A stretch of DNA of 64,000 nucleotides from contig BQMF02000137.1 of assembly GCA_027922465.2 (NCBI GenBank), positions 310,001 to 374,000 of the forward strand, read 5' to 3'. This DNA is from Turritopsis dohrnii (lineage: Eukaryota > Cnidaria > Hydrozoa > Anthoathecata > Oceaniidae). The notes under the pieces were generated by a model. That model saw nothing but the letters and a program-made list of their open reading frames with translations, made no database searches and was not told the origin of the DNA. Shown piece by piece: positions 20,500 to 33,600 of the stretch. The position numbers were made by a program, and so were the translations under genes. The first letter of the stretch is position 1, and every line of letters begins with the position of its first letter.

Positions 20500-23400
20500 T
20501 TTTATACTGAACAAACGCAGAGCAGCTATTTTGTGGAATTCTCCCATAGGATGGCTTGTGTAAAATAAAAAGTTGCGTGACTGACATATAGTGAATTCTT
20601 TATTTTCCAAAAATTCGTCGTTCGTTCACACTTTCGTCATAAGATTTCTTGGAAACAGCAGTCATCATCTTAAGAAAACAAGAAGCTTTAGTCTACACAA
20701 ATGACCGACTTTGTCGTCGATTAAATGGTCCTCGTTTCACAAGCATAGCCGTTCGCGGGAATAGCTAAAAGTTTTTGGGAAAAGTAACTAAATTACATGA
20801 GGGATTTTTTTCAGCATGCGCCTGAGAAAGGTCCCATAGTGAAAATTTTCTTGCAACAAAATAGATATTTTCTATCTTGTTGTAGGGACAAATTTTGTAA
20901 TGTAAGTCCCATCCATCGTTTTCTGCTGGTAACCAATCAAAATCATGCATACGACCATTAAAAATGTTTACATACATGATGTGACATGAAGGCCTTAAAA
21001 TATCGCAAATAAAGCAAAAAATTGCTAAAAGAAAAATTGATAGCTGATAAAAAATTACCTAACCTTTTATTGTTTTTTATCGGGAACATCCAGACTTACG
21101 GGATTCGATGCATTGCATTGCATTGTGGCCGAGTTGTCGTGTCTAACCTCGCTTTTAATATTTAAACTGCTTCTAAACTATCGGAATGGGAATTGGAAAT
21201 AATAGAGACTATTATTAAGTTATAAAGTAATGAAATCAGTGGAACAATAAATCGCATGAAAACGAGGTTAGATATGAAACTCAGTCAAAGTTTAGAGTTT
21301 AAACAGAAATTCGGGAAAGGTCTATTAAGTTTTTTTCGAAATTTAAGGGGGCACTTAAAAAGAGAGAGGGGCGGTTATTAAATTGTTTTGAAAATCCATA
21401 CTACAAAATCATTTGATAAAGCACAACAATGGTTCGAGATCTGTCCACGCTTGAATAAAAACACCTACATGCTATTTTAGGGCAATTTACATGACCTTCA
21501 CACCGTTCCCGTACGGCCATATCGCTCTATTAAGACCGTCATATGAAGGCTACTACCAGACCAGTAGGGTTGGCTTACAAGCGCAGGTGAACTTAGTTCC
21601 AGCTATTTCATCCGGCTCCCTAGTGTAATCCACTGAACAATCAATTTTAATCATATTTCCGGCTTGGTTTTTCAAGTATTATTTTAGTTAATTAATCCAT
21701 TGTCTGAGGAAAATTAGACTAGGTCACTAGCCTCCCCCTTCTGCGCTTATAAAAAATGTATCGGAGACTGGATCCAGGATGAGGAAAATTTTCTAATAAC
21801 CGCCCGGGCGCTTATTAAATTAATTTAGAGGGGCGCTTAAACGAAGAAGCAAGGTATTATAAAAATGAAAACAAAAAAGAAGAAATCATGATCAGAAATA
21901 CACTGCCGAAAATGTAGAAAAAACTTCACACTTCCTTCATTCTTGCATGAAGGTAAGTTATGCAAATGGCAACACGGCACCGAGGAAAAAATGGAAGTTT
22001 GACACGAAGTCTGTTTGTTTAAATTTCTAATATTCCTAATAAGTGGCGACACGTGAAACATATTATATCAGGCGCACTTCCCATTGAATACGCCTTAAAA
22101 CGTCCCCCATGTCGCTTAAGTTTCCATCCTCTTGTCTTGGCAAGATTGGTTAGCTTATGAAGAATGACCTTTCTGTAAGGAAATTTGGCGAGTGAATTCA
22201 AGATATTCAATACATCAATTTTTACGTTGATTGATGATTCGGTGAATATGGACCTTTCTATATCTTTTTTTATCTTAACCCAAGATGGCTAAGTTGTTGA
22301 TAATACTGGAACTTGGCAAATATTGTCAATTTGTTTGTTGATCTTCTCAATTGGCTCACGTGGAAAAGATATATGAATTTTAACGAAAAAGCTGTGATTG
22401 TTTACATCATTCGTTCAGAAAGTAAACAAGTCTCGACAGTGATGCAAGTGTTGACGTTGGATTTTTTTCTTCTATCAATCTTCACGCTTCGCCTGTAGTG
22501 ATGATTATGGGGGGAAAAAACAGGTCTACCTCAACCATTGATCTGCCAAGTTAGTTTTCTTACGAAATTATTGTATTCAAATATCACCAACAAAGTTTCA
22601 AGTTCAAATAAAGTTTGTTCACTGCCAATATTTTGGTTTTTCGAGTTGTCGTGTGGATATTATAAGTAAAATTCATGTAAAACGTCGAGTAGCTTCTAAG
22701 CACGCTTCGTGTGGTGACTGCTAATCATGAATATCCTTTAGCCTTTTTTTTACGTAAGCATCAGAACGTTTTTTTTTTTTTATCATGTTATCGAATAATA
22801 CGAATTTTCTGTTTCATGGTGCGAGAAATTCCAACATATTCGAAGCAAATAAAAATTTAAGGGCGTTATAACTGGTCGCCGCCGCCACCAAATTTATGTG
22901 GGCGTAAAAATATAATGAAATTAAAACCTTACGCTAAGAATCACACGAAAATCAATTCATGTCACTGTTTTTTTGTGTAATTTGATTAATGACTCGATTT
23001 GCAGAGTTGACCCACTTTCAAAACATTGTGGCACTCATGTAGCCGCCATAACCACATCTAACAATATCGGAAGTTCCGAGTCCTCTTGGAACTTTGAGTA
23101 CTTCTCAAAAAGTGTTATACTTCAGCGGTCCTTTATTTTAGACGTGTCGGTTATTCCGGCAAATGGTAAATTGGTTTCAAACTTGGTTATGCTGCGGAAC
23201 GCAAGAACTTTGTGTACACCGTACCAACATTAAACATTTTGCACTTGCAAGCCAAAATTACATTCATCTGAAAACTGCAGAGAAAATATGTCAACAAATA
23301 TCCTACTTGCACACATCATCCTTAAACGAATTCATCTGCAAAAACTATTTACTTGATGTATATTGTGCTTTAATTACGAACAAGCGTCACGTGACACAGC

Positions 23401-23819
23401 ATAATAGCGCTACCTAGAAATGTATCACAACGTTATTTAAATTTTCTATGTCCAGATTTTCAATTGCATTGAACTATTGAGATTATTCGAAGTATGGATC
23501 GTTAATTTTGGTTGTTGGGTTTAGCCGTCCGCGCTGTTGGCCATTCATTTTTCCTTTATTTTGTTTATAGTGTTCGTTTTTACTTTCGCGTTTTGAAACA
23601 CTTGATTTTGTGAGAAACACATACTGACAGGTCTTTAAAATATTCGAAGCTGAAATTAGTATTCACCAAGGCTCAGTCAAAATTTACTGATGCTTATAAA
23701 ATAGAGGGCTTGCATCTAAATCATTTTATCTGAAAATTTTAATCCCACACACCAGATCTTATAATCATAAGTGATTACACTTACATCACCATTTAGTATT
23801 TGTTTACGTAAATCCTCCG
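20500..23819. other. Non-coding region with repeat fragments
   Basis: No gene recognised. Segments at about 21335-21380 (GGGGGCACTTAAAAAGAGAG, GGGCGGTTATT) and 21795-21840 (AATAACCGCCCGGGCGCTTA) are inverted relatives and may mark the ends of an old ~500-bp element. Open frames at 20170-20568 and 21837-22498 show no family resemblance. Confidence 0.3.
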
Positions 23820-23893
23820 TAGTGTGGGGGCGTTTGTTGATCATTTGACTGGGGTGTAGTGTGGGGGCGTTTGTTGATCAATTGACTGGGGTG
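23820..23893 (+). repeat. 37-bp tandem duplication
   Basis: Two adjacent copies of a 37-bp unit starting TAGTGTGGGGGCGTTTG, differing at one base. Confidence 0.95.
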
Positions 23894-24410
23894 GTTATTC
23901 AGCCACTTAGGTTTTCTCAAGTGTTTTAAAACGTTCGGATCTTATAACTTAACATTGGGTTTTTGTGTTTACTCGTGTGTTTTTGGAGCTGAAGTGGCCT
24001 TGCTTGCTCAGTAAATGCTTTTCATTTCATAGTCAAGTGTTCACTTCCGGTGCACTGGGTCGTGAGTCCGTGCCTTAAAAAGATCCTGGGTTCTAGGTTG
24101 CCATTATAAAATGACTGCAATGAGTTTATTGTTACAATATTGCTAGAGTACTTTGCAGAAAGCTTTCCGAATGAGAAAAAAAAATTGACCTCTTACACCA
24201 AATTTGTAGGGGCTATTTTGCAAAATCTTTTTTCATGACGTGGAAATTCTCATGTTGAGCGAAAATTTTGGTGACAGTCAAGAACTTCAAGTAAAAGTTC
24301 ATCTGCTTTGCTGCTTGCTTGCTATTTACCGAACAAAAGAAGCATCTTAAAATATGTTTCATTGCATTAAACTGCAGACATTAATTAATATCAGCCGAAG
24401 GACAAGGGAC

Positions 24411-24540
24411 CCAGTAGGCAAATAAATGTCAAAAAGTCACTGCGACAAAGAGCATTCCCATTTAAATAGTGTGTATACTTCTATAGACATTCACTCCTCC
24501 GCAGTGATTTTCATTAAATTTGCCCAGTGGGGAGGAATAT
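24411..24540 (+). mobile_element. Short CCAGTGGGCAAA-family element, copy A
   Basis: Begins CCAGTAGGCAAA and ends near TTTGCCCAGTGG, with the internal pair GTCACTGCGA ... CCGCAGTGA and the conserved middle AATAGTGTGTATACTTCTAT. One of six family copies in this window. Confidence 0.65.
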
Positions 24541-27082
24541 ACTTGTGAGCGAGCGACTAAATTTGTAGACGATAGGTGGAAGAATCAATTATGTTCTTTA
24601 TAATCAGCTACTCTCGCAGATACCACAAATGTCCTGCAGCTGCATAAAATCATGGGATCATGGCAAAAATTTTGAATTTGTTACTTTCGTTTTTTGAAAA
24701 CCCTCAAAACAGCATTTTGTGAAGTGGCCGTGAAAAACACACGCTAAAAAAAAAAAAGTGTCAAATAGGAGACTTCAATCCTCAAATATGCATTCATTAT
24801 TGCCGTTCTGCATTAGAATAATTAAAAGCGATTACAACCTTAAAACGAGCCCATACCTGCTGTTTTAGCCATAATACGAAGTTTAAACAGCAGTTCGGGA
24901 AAGATCTCTTTAGATTGTAAAATGTGGGTTAACATTCAATTCCGATCAGAATCAAAACTTCCTGACATCGTTGAATCAATGGCACGGCATTCCTTGCATT
25001 TCATTGCAAATATTAAAAAAATGAAAACATTTATTGAATTGAGGAATGCAATTTTCGGAATTCATGGAGTAAAAGCAGAAATGCCTGGTATTTCTGGAGT
25101 GATCAGATTACCCGGTGGACGGATATCCGCATTAGAAAATGAAAAGAAATTATTAATAAGACACTTGTACTATGATAACATTATCAATCACTGCACAGGC
25201 CGCATTATTTATGTATTTCCATGGTGACGATATGAGCTATTATACCAGTCGTGAGAATTTCGTTCATGTCGGTTACCTTATAGAAACCACGGTTTTTTTC
25301 TTGCTGACATGTGAGGAGAGAAAGGCACTGGTGACGAGATCGCACATTCATTGAAAAAAAGCTCATATCCGTTTTATGATACACCTATCTGCAGTTCCTG
25401 ATCGAACGTCATATTTTGACGTATTCAATACATCAATTCTTTACAATAACTTTTTTCAAAATCCCTCATGCATAACATCTGATAAAATCTCCCTCTCTCC
25501 CCCTCCACCCTCCACTTCTGCATCCACGCCATTCAGCAATTTTGAAAACAGGGAAAACTGGCTTGTTGAAATCACAATCTTTGTAATATTTGTGGAGAAT
25601 GTAATAACTATCAACAAAACATCTCTGGAAAAAATGCTATAAAGCAATTTGTCTTTGGAACACGATTGTCTGTACTATTTAAGCCAAAATTACAACCATT
25701 ATAAAAAAAAACGCCGCTTCTTTTTTTTAGCATCAATTCAAATGCGGAGCAAACACTGAAATTCAAAAAAAACACAACACATTTTGCGAACATTGTAAAG
25801 AAATAAGAATATCCTTAAAAATACTTGTTCTGTTTATGATTGTAAATTTATGCTCATTTAAGCTGGCGAACTTTTTTAATTCCGAACTTTTATATATGCG
25901 AAGTTTTTGTAGGAAGTAGAAAGTCAGGAACAAAAGTTATGAATGTCGTGAATTTAGTAAAACTGAAATAACGTTTCATGTTGACATTTAAAGGGTATAT
26001 CCCATCTTTAAAACTAGGAGTTCCATCGAATGATCGAAAAAGAAAGAGATACTGGACAGCGAAAATAGCTCACACGGAAATAGTTCACACACCATTGCAT
26101 GCCATTAGCAACTTTTCATTCCTCTATTCTGTAATATCTGACACAATTACTAATTCGGTTATTGCTGGATGCTGATTTTTTATCTTCCCTGTTTAATGAA
26201 AGCGAATGGATTATTTCTCAGACTTTTTGACTTGAAATTGTTGCTTGGAAACCCGTGGTTAAAGGGAAGAAAGTTTTCGTCGAATGAGAGAATAAGGAGA
26301 CAGAAAGAAACACATGTTTTCATAAATATTTTTCTCGGTCACGTACGTTTTGAACGAATGATGTCTACAACTTACTCATTCTACACAGTTGTCACATAAA
26401 TTGCTGTAAGTAAAAATAACTTAATATCTTTTAAAAACAACGCGAAAGACATATTACAAAGGTTTCATCTCTCTCACTGTATCTCAGTAAAGATGCTAGG
26501 GAGAATTCTAAACAGATTTTTTTCCAATTTTAATTTGTTTTTGTTTTCTTCAGAGTCTGTATTTTTCACAAATCATATAAACAAAGTTTATAATGAAACA
26601 TACTTTCAATATAAATCTCCTGCATTTGGGCAATTGATTTTTTCTTCTTAAAAGAACTAAAAAACAAAACAAAAAAAGTTTTCCTAAAATATTTACATTC
26701 AAAAGTTTCCGTTCGTAACTTTCGTTTTCAACGTGTTTTATCATAAAGCACAGTCACAAAGTATCTTTCATTGCTTAAAGAAAATTAGCTACTTCATGCT
26801 TTCCCACAAATATTATCTATGAATTTTATCTGCATATTCCAAAGAGCAGACGGAGTAGATATCCTTATAGAAGGTATTTGACGGATTTAGACGTCGTATT
26901 ATACACGTCGTCTTCGTAGTTTCCGTCAAAGCATCGGTATAACCTGTTCCATCATCACTATCTTTTACACACGTTTTCTCATCAATTTAAATTGCAGCTA
27001 TAAAGTACATTACCATTGCTTCTCCGATTTTTTCGGAATCGCCATTTTATGGCCAACTTTTAACAAGTAAAAAGGATAAATG
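24541..27082. other. Non-coding region between repeats and the Meis 3' end
   Basis: No confident gene. A 101-codon open frame at 24922-25227 (plus) has no recognised family and is left uncalled. The part next to 27082 is expected to contain the Meis 3' untranslated region; no canonical AATAAA was found on the minus strand close by. Confidence 0.3.
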
Positions 27083-27647
27083 TCATGTACTATGCATATC
27101 CATTACGCCATGAGGTGGCGGTAAATTATCATGGGTTTGATAAAGATGCTGCGGTGGCGGAGGGGCGTAGGAAGATAATGAAGGGTGTGATTGGTGATAA
27201 GCGTGTAAATTCGGTCCATTGGAAGCCATCATGGAAGACGGGTGTGAATGTCCAAAATACGGTTGTGGCGTTGGTGCCGGAGATGTCCGATAACCACCGT
27301 ATGAAGGGTGAGGCCGCATTTGAGAACAGCTTGTCGACGACATTGCGGCCATTGTATGTTGGTCCGACGGACAACCGTAAGTACGTGGACTGTAGTGTGG
27401 AGGAGGGGCGTGTGGAACTCCTACATCGGTGTGATAAGGTGAATACATTGATTGATAATGTTCCGGCATATATGGTGGTGTATAGTGTCCAGGTATCGGC
27501 GGATACGGATAAGGTCCCGGTGATATGCTGTCAGATCCGGAGTTTTTTCTCTTCCGAGATTTGTATACGGTAACTACAGGGGATTTACCGGCTCGATTGG
27601 AGGCGTCAATCATTGGCTGCACTATTCTCCGCCTGGCATTAATAAAC
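27083..27647 (-). CDS. Meis: Meis exon 9: end of homeodomain, C-terminal tail, stop
   Basis: The acceptor CTGTTTATAG precedes 27647. The first base completes the Trp codon (W322), followed by [20 protein letters not shown]. The tail is 170-odd residues rich in Pro, Tyr, His and Ser and ends GVMDMHST with TGA at 27083-27085. The long plus-strand open frame here is an antisense shadow. Confidence 0.95.
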
Positions 27648-30600
27648 CTATAAACAGAATTTCCGTCATATTAATACAAACACGCTTCAATGCTTTCAGT
27701 TTCTTCTATAAGAGTGCTGCCATCATGAATGCCTTTTTTAACGTTAAATCATAGCTGCCTCATCATAGAAAAAGTCAAGGCCTGGAAGACTTTGATTTCC
27801 AAGAAGAGTTTGAAGGCAGTCATTTGGTTTCATTCATAAAAAGAAGGTGTGATAACCGTACCAGTTATTAACTTGGAGTATTGTCAATCCTGTCTCTGTT
27901 GCAAGCTGTCGTTTTTGCTCTTCGGAAGGGTATGGATGCTACAAAAAAAACAACTTATTTATAAAACGAACGAATGAAGGAAAAACGGCACAATATTTTG
28001 GAATTTTGTAGAAGCGTTTGGAAGTGTCGTGCAATTATAATACATTTCCTGAAGTAAACCCAAGTTTATGTTCGTTCTTTTTAAACGTTGATGTATTTCA
28101 TATTTACATACGTATTAATATGAACGATATCAACTAGTGCGCAAATTTGTTGAAATCACTGCAAAAGAGTGCATTTCTTTATTTCAATGAAAACATTCTT
28201 CATCGCAGTGACTTTTGGATGATTTTTCTCAATATCCTTAAGAATATAGATGCATTCAGTTTCAGTCAAAAGTTACAAGGTGTTACAAAATAGTTTAAGT
28301 GTTAATTAAACACAACTTATTTTCATTAATCTCGTGATTGATTTAGAAAAATGCTATAAACGGCTCTTTAATTTTTGAGCGTACTCTCGAATGTTTTGGA
28401 ACAACATCGAAACTTTGCCAAGATTGATTGAAACGTGTGTGGATGACTTATTCGCTTATCACATTTCAAACAGAATTCCGTGACCAACATTGAAAGAGAT
28501 TAAATTTTAACTTGATTTAACGTTAACAAAATAATACCCGACGGATAAAAAAAAGGCTTAAAATGAAAGAATGAATATAATCACTGAATAAATGAAGATT
28601 GAATGAATAAATGAAGATTGAATGAATACCGTTAAATGTTGAAATAACCAGGCTTTCATAATATTTGTCGCCATTTTGGGAAAGATTCCTCGTTTCTTTT
28701 GTTTTCGTTTGTCCTTGTCATCGTCTTCATCTTTAAAAATTGAATCTTCCGAGTCAGGCATGTTTTCCGATGAAGCGCCGCTGTTTACCTCTGGAGTGAT
28801 AATAAAATAATAATAATAATAAAAAAAAACAATTTAACACATCAACAATAACAATATAACGATTACAAAAAATTTATTAAGAATGACATAATTGAAAAAA
28901 CTTCTAATATATTGATGTTATGTTATTTTACCTTCCATTACAAACTACTATATGTGTACCCCACATATTGGCCAATCAAATTAAAGATAAATCCGTGCTC
29001 ATCCAAGAGAAATAAAATATTGGATGATCAATGACTACAAAGCAATTTTCTTATACATTGCTAACAAGTGCTCAAAGCGAAAAAAAAAGCAGGATTTGAA
29101 CTCGCCTCGTATTTCTTTTAATCGATGTGACGTTTGTTTCTTTTATTAATCTTATCTAATTGACCAATCGTCAATCGAATGTCAAATCAATGGCGAATCA
29201 TTGACAAAAATGTCGACAGCCGTTAGAACCATCGGCATTAAAGAACGTAGTATATGTGTCAGAATTCTCATGAAATCTTACAGTGGCGACAAATTTTCGC
29301 GGTTGGGTACTTTTTACAGGTAGCACACGTGGTACGTAATTAGATACATTGATACAATCTCGATAGGTTATGTCTATTGATACTGGTAGATTTATTTAAT
29401 TTGTGTCGCGTGTTATAAGGTTTCAAAGTAAACTGAACACGACACGACTCAGATGATCAGAACATCAACAATGCTCAAATATAGATAATAACCTCTGCTC
29501 AATTATTGTTCGGTTAAATAGTAACAGTGGAAGTTTGTTTGTTTTTTATGTTTTTTTCTCTTTTTTGGAAAATATTACATAATATAAAAACAGCGAATGC
29601 GTTTTTCAAGGAAAATATACATATTTTGAGCCACACAATAGCTGAAGTAAATAATTTGATGTTCCAGGCTCTATTTAAAAAAACAACAACAAAAAAAAAC
29701 ACTGAAATTATTAGAGAAACAAAATCAACGATCTAATGATTTACCTTCAGACACAGAATCAAGCTGCGTTGCACCAATACTTTCAGAATGGTTCAACAAT
29801 GCTGATGGTTGGCACACTGATGAAGTTTTGTTCGTGTTGTTTGCTAGTGAACACGATGGGTATTCATTGCTCGACAAGGCCGATACTTGAGGCTAAAAAA
29901 GGAATAACCATATAATCAGAGAGTTTTTCTGGAAAAGGTTTAAATGACATTACAAAAACCTAAAAAATAAAATGTAACGGAGAGAAACAGTTGGGTTTGA
30001 ATTTAGTTACAAAGACGTTTAGTCGCGTTTGCGGAATTTCGGAATTTCGGATTAGGTAATTTATCAAACTGGTCAAACTCACCCAGTCGCGAAATGCAAT
30101 TAAAGATGTTAAGGAAAAAGGAAAAGGAAAAAGGAAGCCAACATTTTCTCACTATCAAAATTAAGTTATTGGAATAATTGCTATCACCGATAAAATATTC
30201 ATCTCTTGTACAGCGACGTTCTAAAATCATCGCCATTCGAAGAAAAACAATGAAATTTTTGCTTTCCTTTTTGTTGTGTACAATGAAAAAACAATGGGAC
30301 AAATACTTTAGTCAGAATATTTGATTGTAGACATAGCCAAAAAATTGTCATCTCAATCCATAATGTCATGTGGTACCCATTATGAAATCCCTTTATCGTC
30401 AAAGAAATAGTCGCATTTGTTTAGTCATATGCGATAGACGTGCAAGATAGAGTAGATGAGAAAATAAATACTTTTACTAGAACATATGCTATCTTCTTGT
30501 TGATCGTCATTTTTTCTTCGAAAATTTTACTCAATCATTGTTACATAAACTCCAATAACACAAAAGCAAAAACTATTTATCTATTGATTTCACTTAAATC

Positions 30601-33600
30601 ATCCCAACAGCATTTCAAGAATGTTTTTAAATTCGTGTTTTTCCTATGAAGTCCTATTATCTTGTATGTTTTGGCCTCAATTAGTCATCAAGATTTATGC
30701 CAGAAAACATTAAAGTTGAGTGTGTCTTTACAATTCGTAAATTCAATGTTTAAACGTTCAAAAAATAACACAACTATATACATAATCTCAAAAAATAAAT
30801 AATGTCTTTGGATACCAAAGGAAATTGAGGTATTGTGGCGTGGGTGGTCTATAGAGCCAACCCTGGAAAAAAATCATTAAAATTAATAAAAAATTGGGGT
30901 ATATTTGTTGGAGGTAAAATTGTCCACTGATATATTTTATTACCAAACAAATTATTCCTTTTGTTGGTCATACTGTAGAGATTTTCAAGAATCTGTCCAA
31001 AAAGGAAAACTATAACGCCTTATTGCCCTCACTTAATCGTTATCTTTATCCATTAATGTTGCTAATGCATATAATTAGGAGACCTCAATATGTTTAAAAC
31101 CTTTATATATATTATATAATATAATATGGTTATCTCCATATACCACATCAACACTTCCTCATGCTATCTTCAAAACTGATTACGTCATAAAAAAAGTTGA
31201 TCTTCCATGTCGTGTTTACATTAATGTAAATAAAACCATTTAAACAAAATGTAAAATAAACAATAGTTTTTTAACTCACTGGAATCTGTTGGCATTCACG
31301 GATGAAATCGATTAAATTATTGTGAAACATCATGTCAAAATTTTGTGTCGACACTTGTTCATTTCATCATTATACCACGTTCTTTTTTTGAATAACCATT
31401 CAAAAGAGGGGGTCGAGCTTTTCAAGGTATTGTTTAAGTGTTGAGTTGGAGGATCAATGTTTATTTAGTGCACGCTTTTCGTTTTTAACTCCCCTTCATT
31501 TATGTGGGTGGGATATGTTTCCCTTTTGTTTACATTTAAGAATTGTTTCGTTCGCGTCGTGTTGAAACACATAGAACAAATAAAAAAGAAATAAAAGTAC
31601 TTCTAATTAAAAAACGGTGCAGCCTATGCGCTCATAACAAGAAAATTGCACGCTTTTCTCAGATTTATGTTTATACGTCGCGTTCAAATTAAACCTTCGC
31701 GTTAAGTTACGGACCTCGTTTCTGTGTTATCACTTAATGTTGCTCCACAGCGATTTTCACTTGAATTCTTTAAACGGAGTATTGTAATGCATAAAAACGA
31801 CGTATGCACACTTCTTGTGAAGTCACGTCTTCTGTGTAATGACCCAGCCTATATTGTTACTTATGAGTGCTTTAAGAAAGACATGTTTGAAAATTATTGG
31901 GTTCAGATAACAAGAAACAGTTTTCAGACCTGAAAAAAATTAATTTTTGCTTGATATTAAATATTTACTCAATAGTAAATATAAAGTAAGATAAAGCAAG
32001 TCTTTTTTTGCTGACTACACTCTAGTTAAAACCATAACTGCAGACCTCTCAGCTTTCTTGAAGGCCGTTCGCTTAGTTCAATGAATGATAATTCTCAGAA
32101 AACTTAACAACAATTTAACAAGATTTTGCAAGACAAGTTTTTATAATCACATACAATTCACGTTCTTTTTATAAATTTAAGATTTTCTTTAACAAAATTT
32201 TTAGGAAATTCAGATCTGACAGAGCTGATATTGTACATCGCCAGTGGACAGTGACTACAAAAATTTTTTAGATACCTAAGTGTTTTTTTTATATTTAATT
32301 TAAATGAGTTGTTTCGTATGAAAAATAGATAAATATTGCACCCTAGCCAAAATCGATTCCTTTTAGTCGGTTTTCAAAATAACAACAACAAACTGTGATG
32401 AAGCCATAGTTCTTCACATTTTCGTTTTGAAAGCTTGAGCATGTTAGGTTTGTATTGGTTTAGTTCTCGAGTTAACTTCGAAAATTATCTTCTGTAAACC
32501 CAGTTAAAAGCCATTGTTGAAGACACCTTTAATATAAATCCTTAAAATTTATTGAAATCTCTATATAAAGAAAAGAGCCTCAGTATATTAATAACCTTTA
32601 GGTTCGAAGTCTTCAGTGTAGCTCATTCACTTCTCTCATAAGCCAATTTTGTCGCCAAAAAAAGTAATTCACTGAATCAGTGGGCGATTTGTTGAACCAC
32701 TGTGAAGGAGCACATTTCTATAGAAATATACACATTCATTCAATGAAAATGGTCTTCGTCTCAGTGACGATTTTGTACGTCCTAAACTCAGAAACAAATG
32801 GAGTTAAGGACTTTATTAAAAGTTATCTACAACTTTGAATTTCTTTACCTGTAGTGTTAGTATTTAGTGGGTATTTAAAGACTTAGTAACTTGTCTATTA
32901 GAAGCACTAGACTGTCAACTGATAACATCAGAAACTCATCCTAGTTGATTTGAAATATCCAAAGAGTATGTTCATGTGACAGGATCCAAACGTTACAAGA
33001 AAAAACACACTGGAATACCTACTTCAATGTTTGCTTTGACAAACTCTACCACCAAAATCTCGATAAGTCATTCATATAGTTAGCTACGACAACCCAAAAA
33101 ACCTTCCTAATGCCGTGGAAAGTAATTCAAATGTATTATACAGCATATTTTGCTCCAGAGAAAAAACGTGAGTAGTTTGAAAGAATGTAGCTACTGCTCT
33201 TATGTAATGTTCAAAAACATATGTAACACTTTGGCCGCATAACAAGTGCTGAAAGCCGTCAGAACTTTTAAACACGTGAGGTATGTGATTATTTGGAAAA
33301 AGTAAAAACAAAATGGCGTCTCCATTTAATTTCCTCTCTCTTTTGTAAGAAGTATAATACAACCCAGGAATCCGATAGAACTTATCGGATTACACGCTTT
33401 TTTTTATAGAACAATTTTATTACGAGCCTCAGATTTGGCTAAAAAATAAGAACAAAATAAGAACAACCCGAGGCAGCCTGAGCCTGAACTTTCTTGGAAA
33501 ATAAGAACAGTTCATGATGTGAATTCTCTCACTGGCAAATGGTTTAGAAGTTTATTGGGTTTTTTTTCACCTCCATAAATGTGCGAATGGGTCATTACCG

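Noticed and set aside
20170..20568. 132-codon plus-strand open frame
   Set aside because: Starts in a dispersed repeat shared with 16930-17160 and shows no protein family resemblance.
27085..27573. 162-codon plus-strand open frame
   Set aside because: It is the antisense shadow of Meis exon 9; the minus strand continues a spliced homeodomain reading frame.
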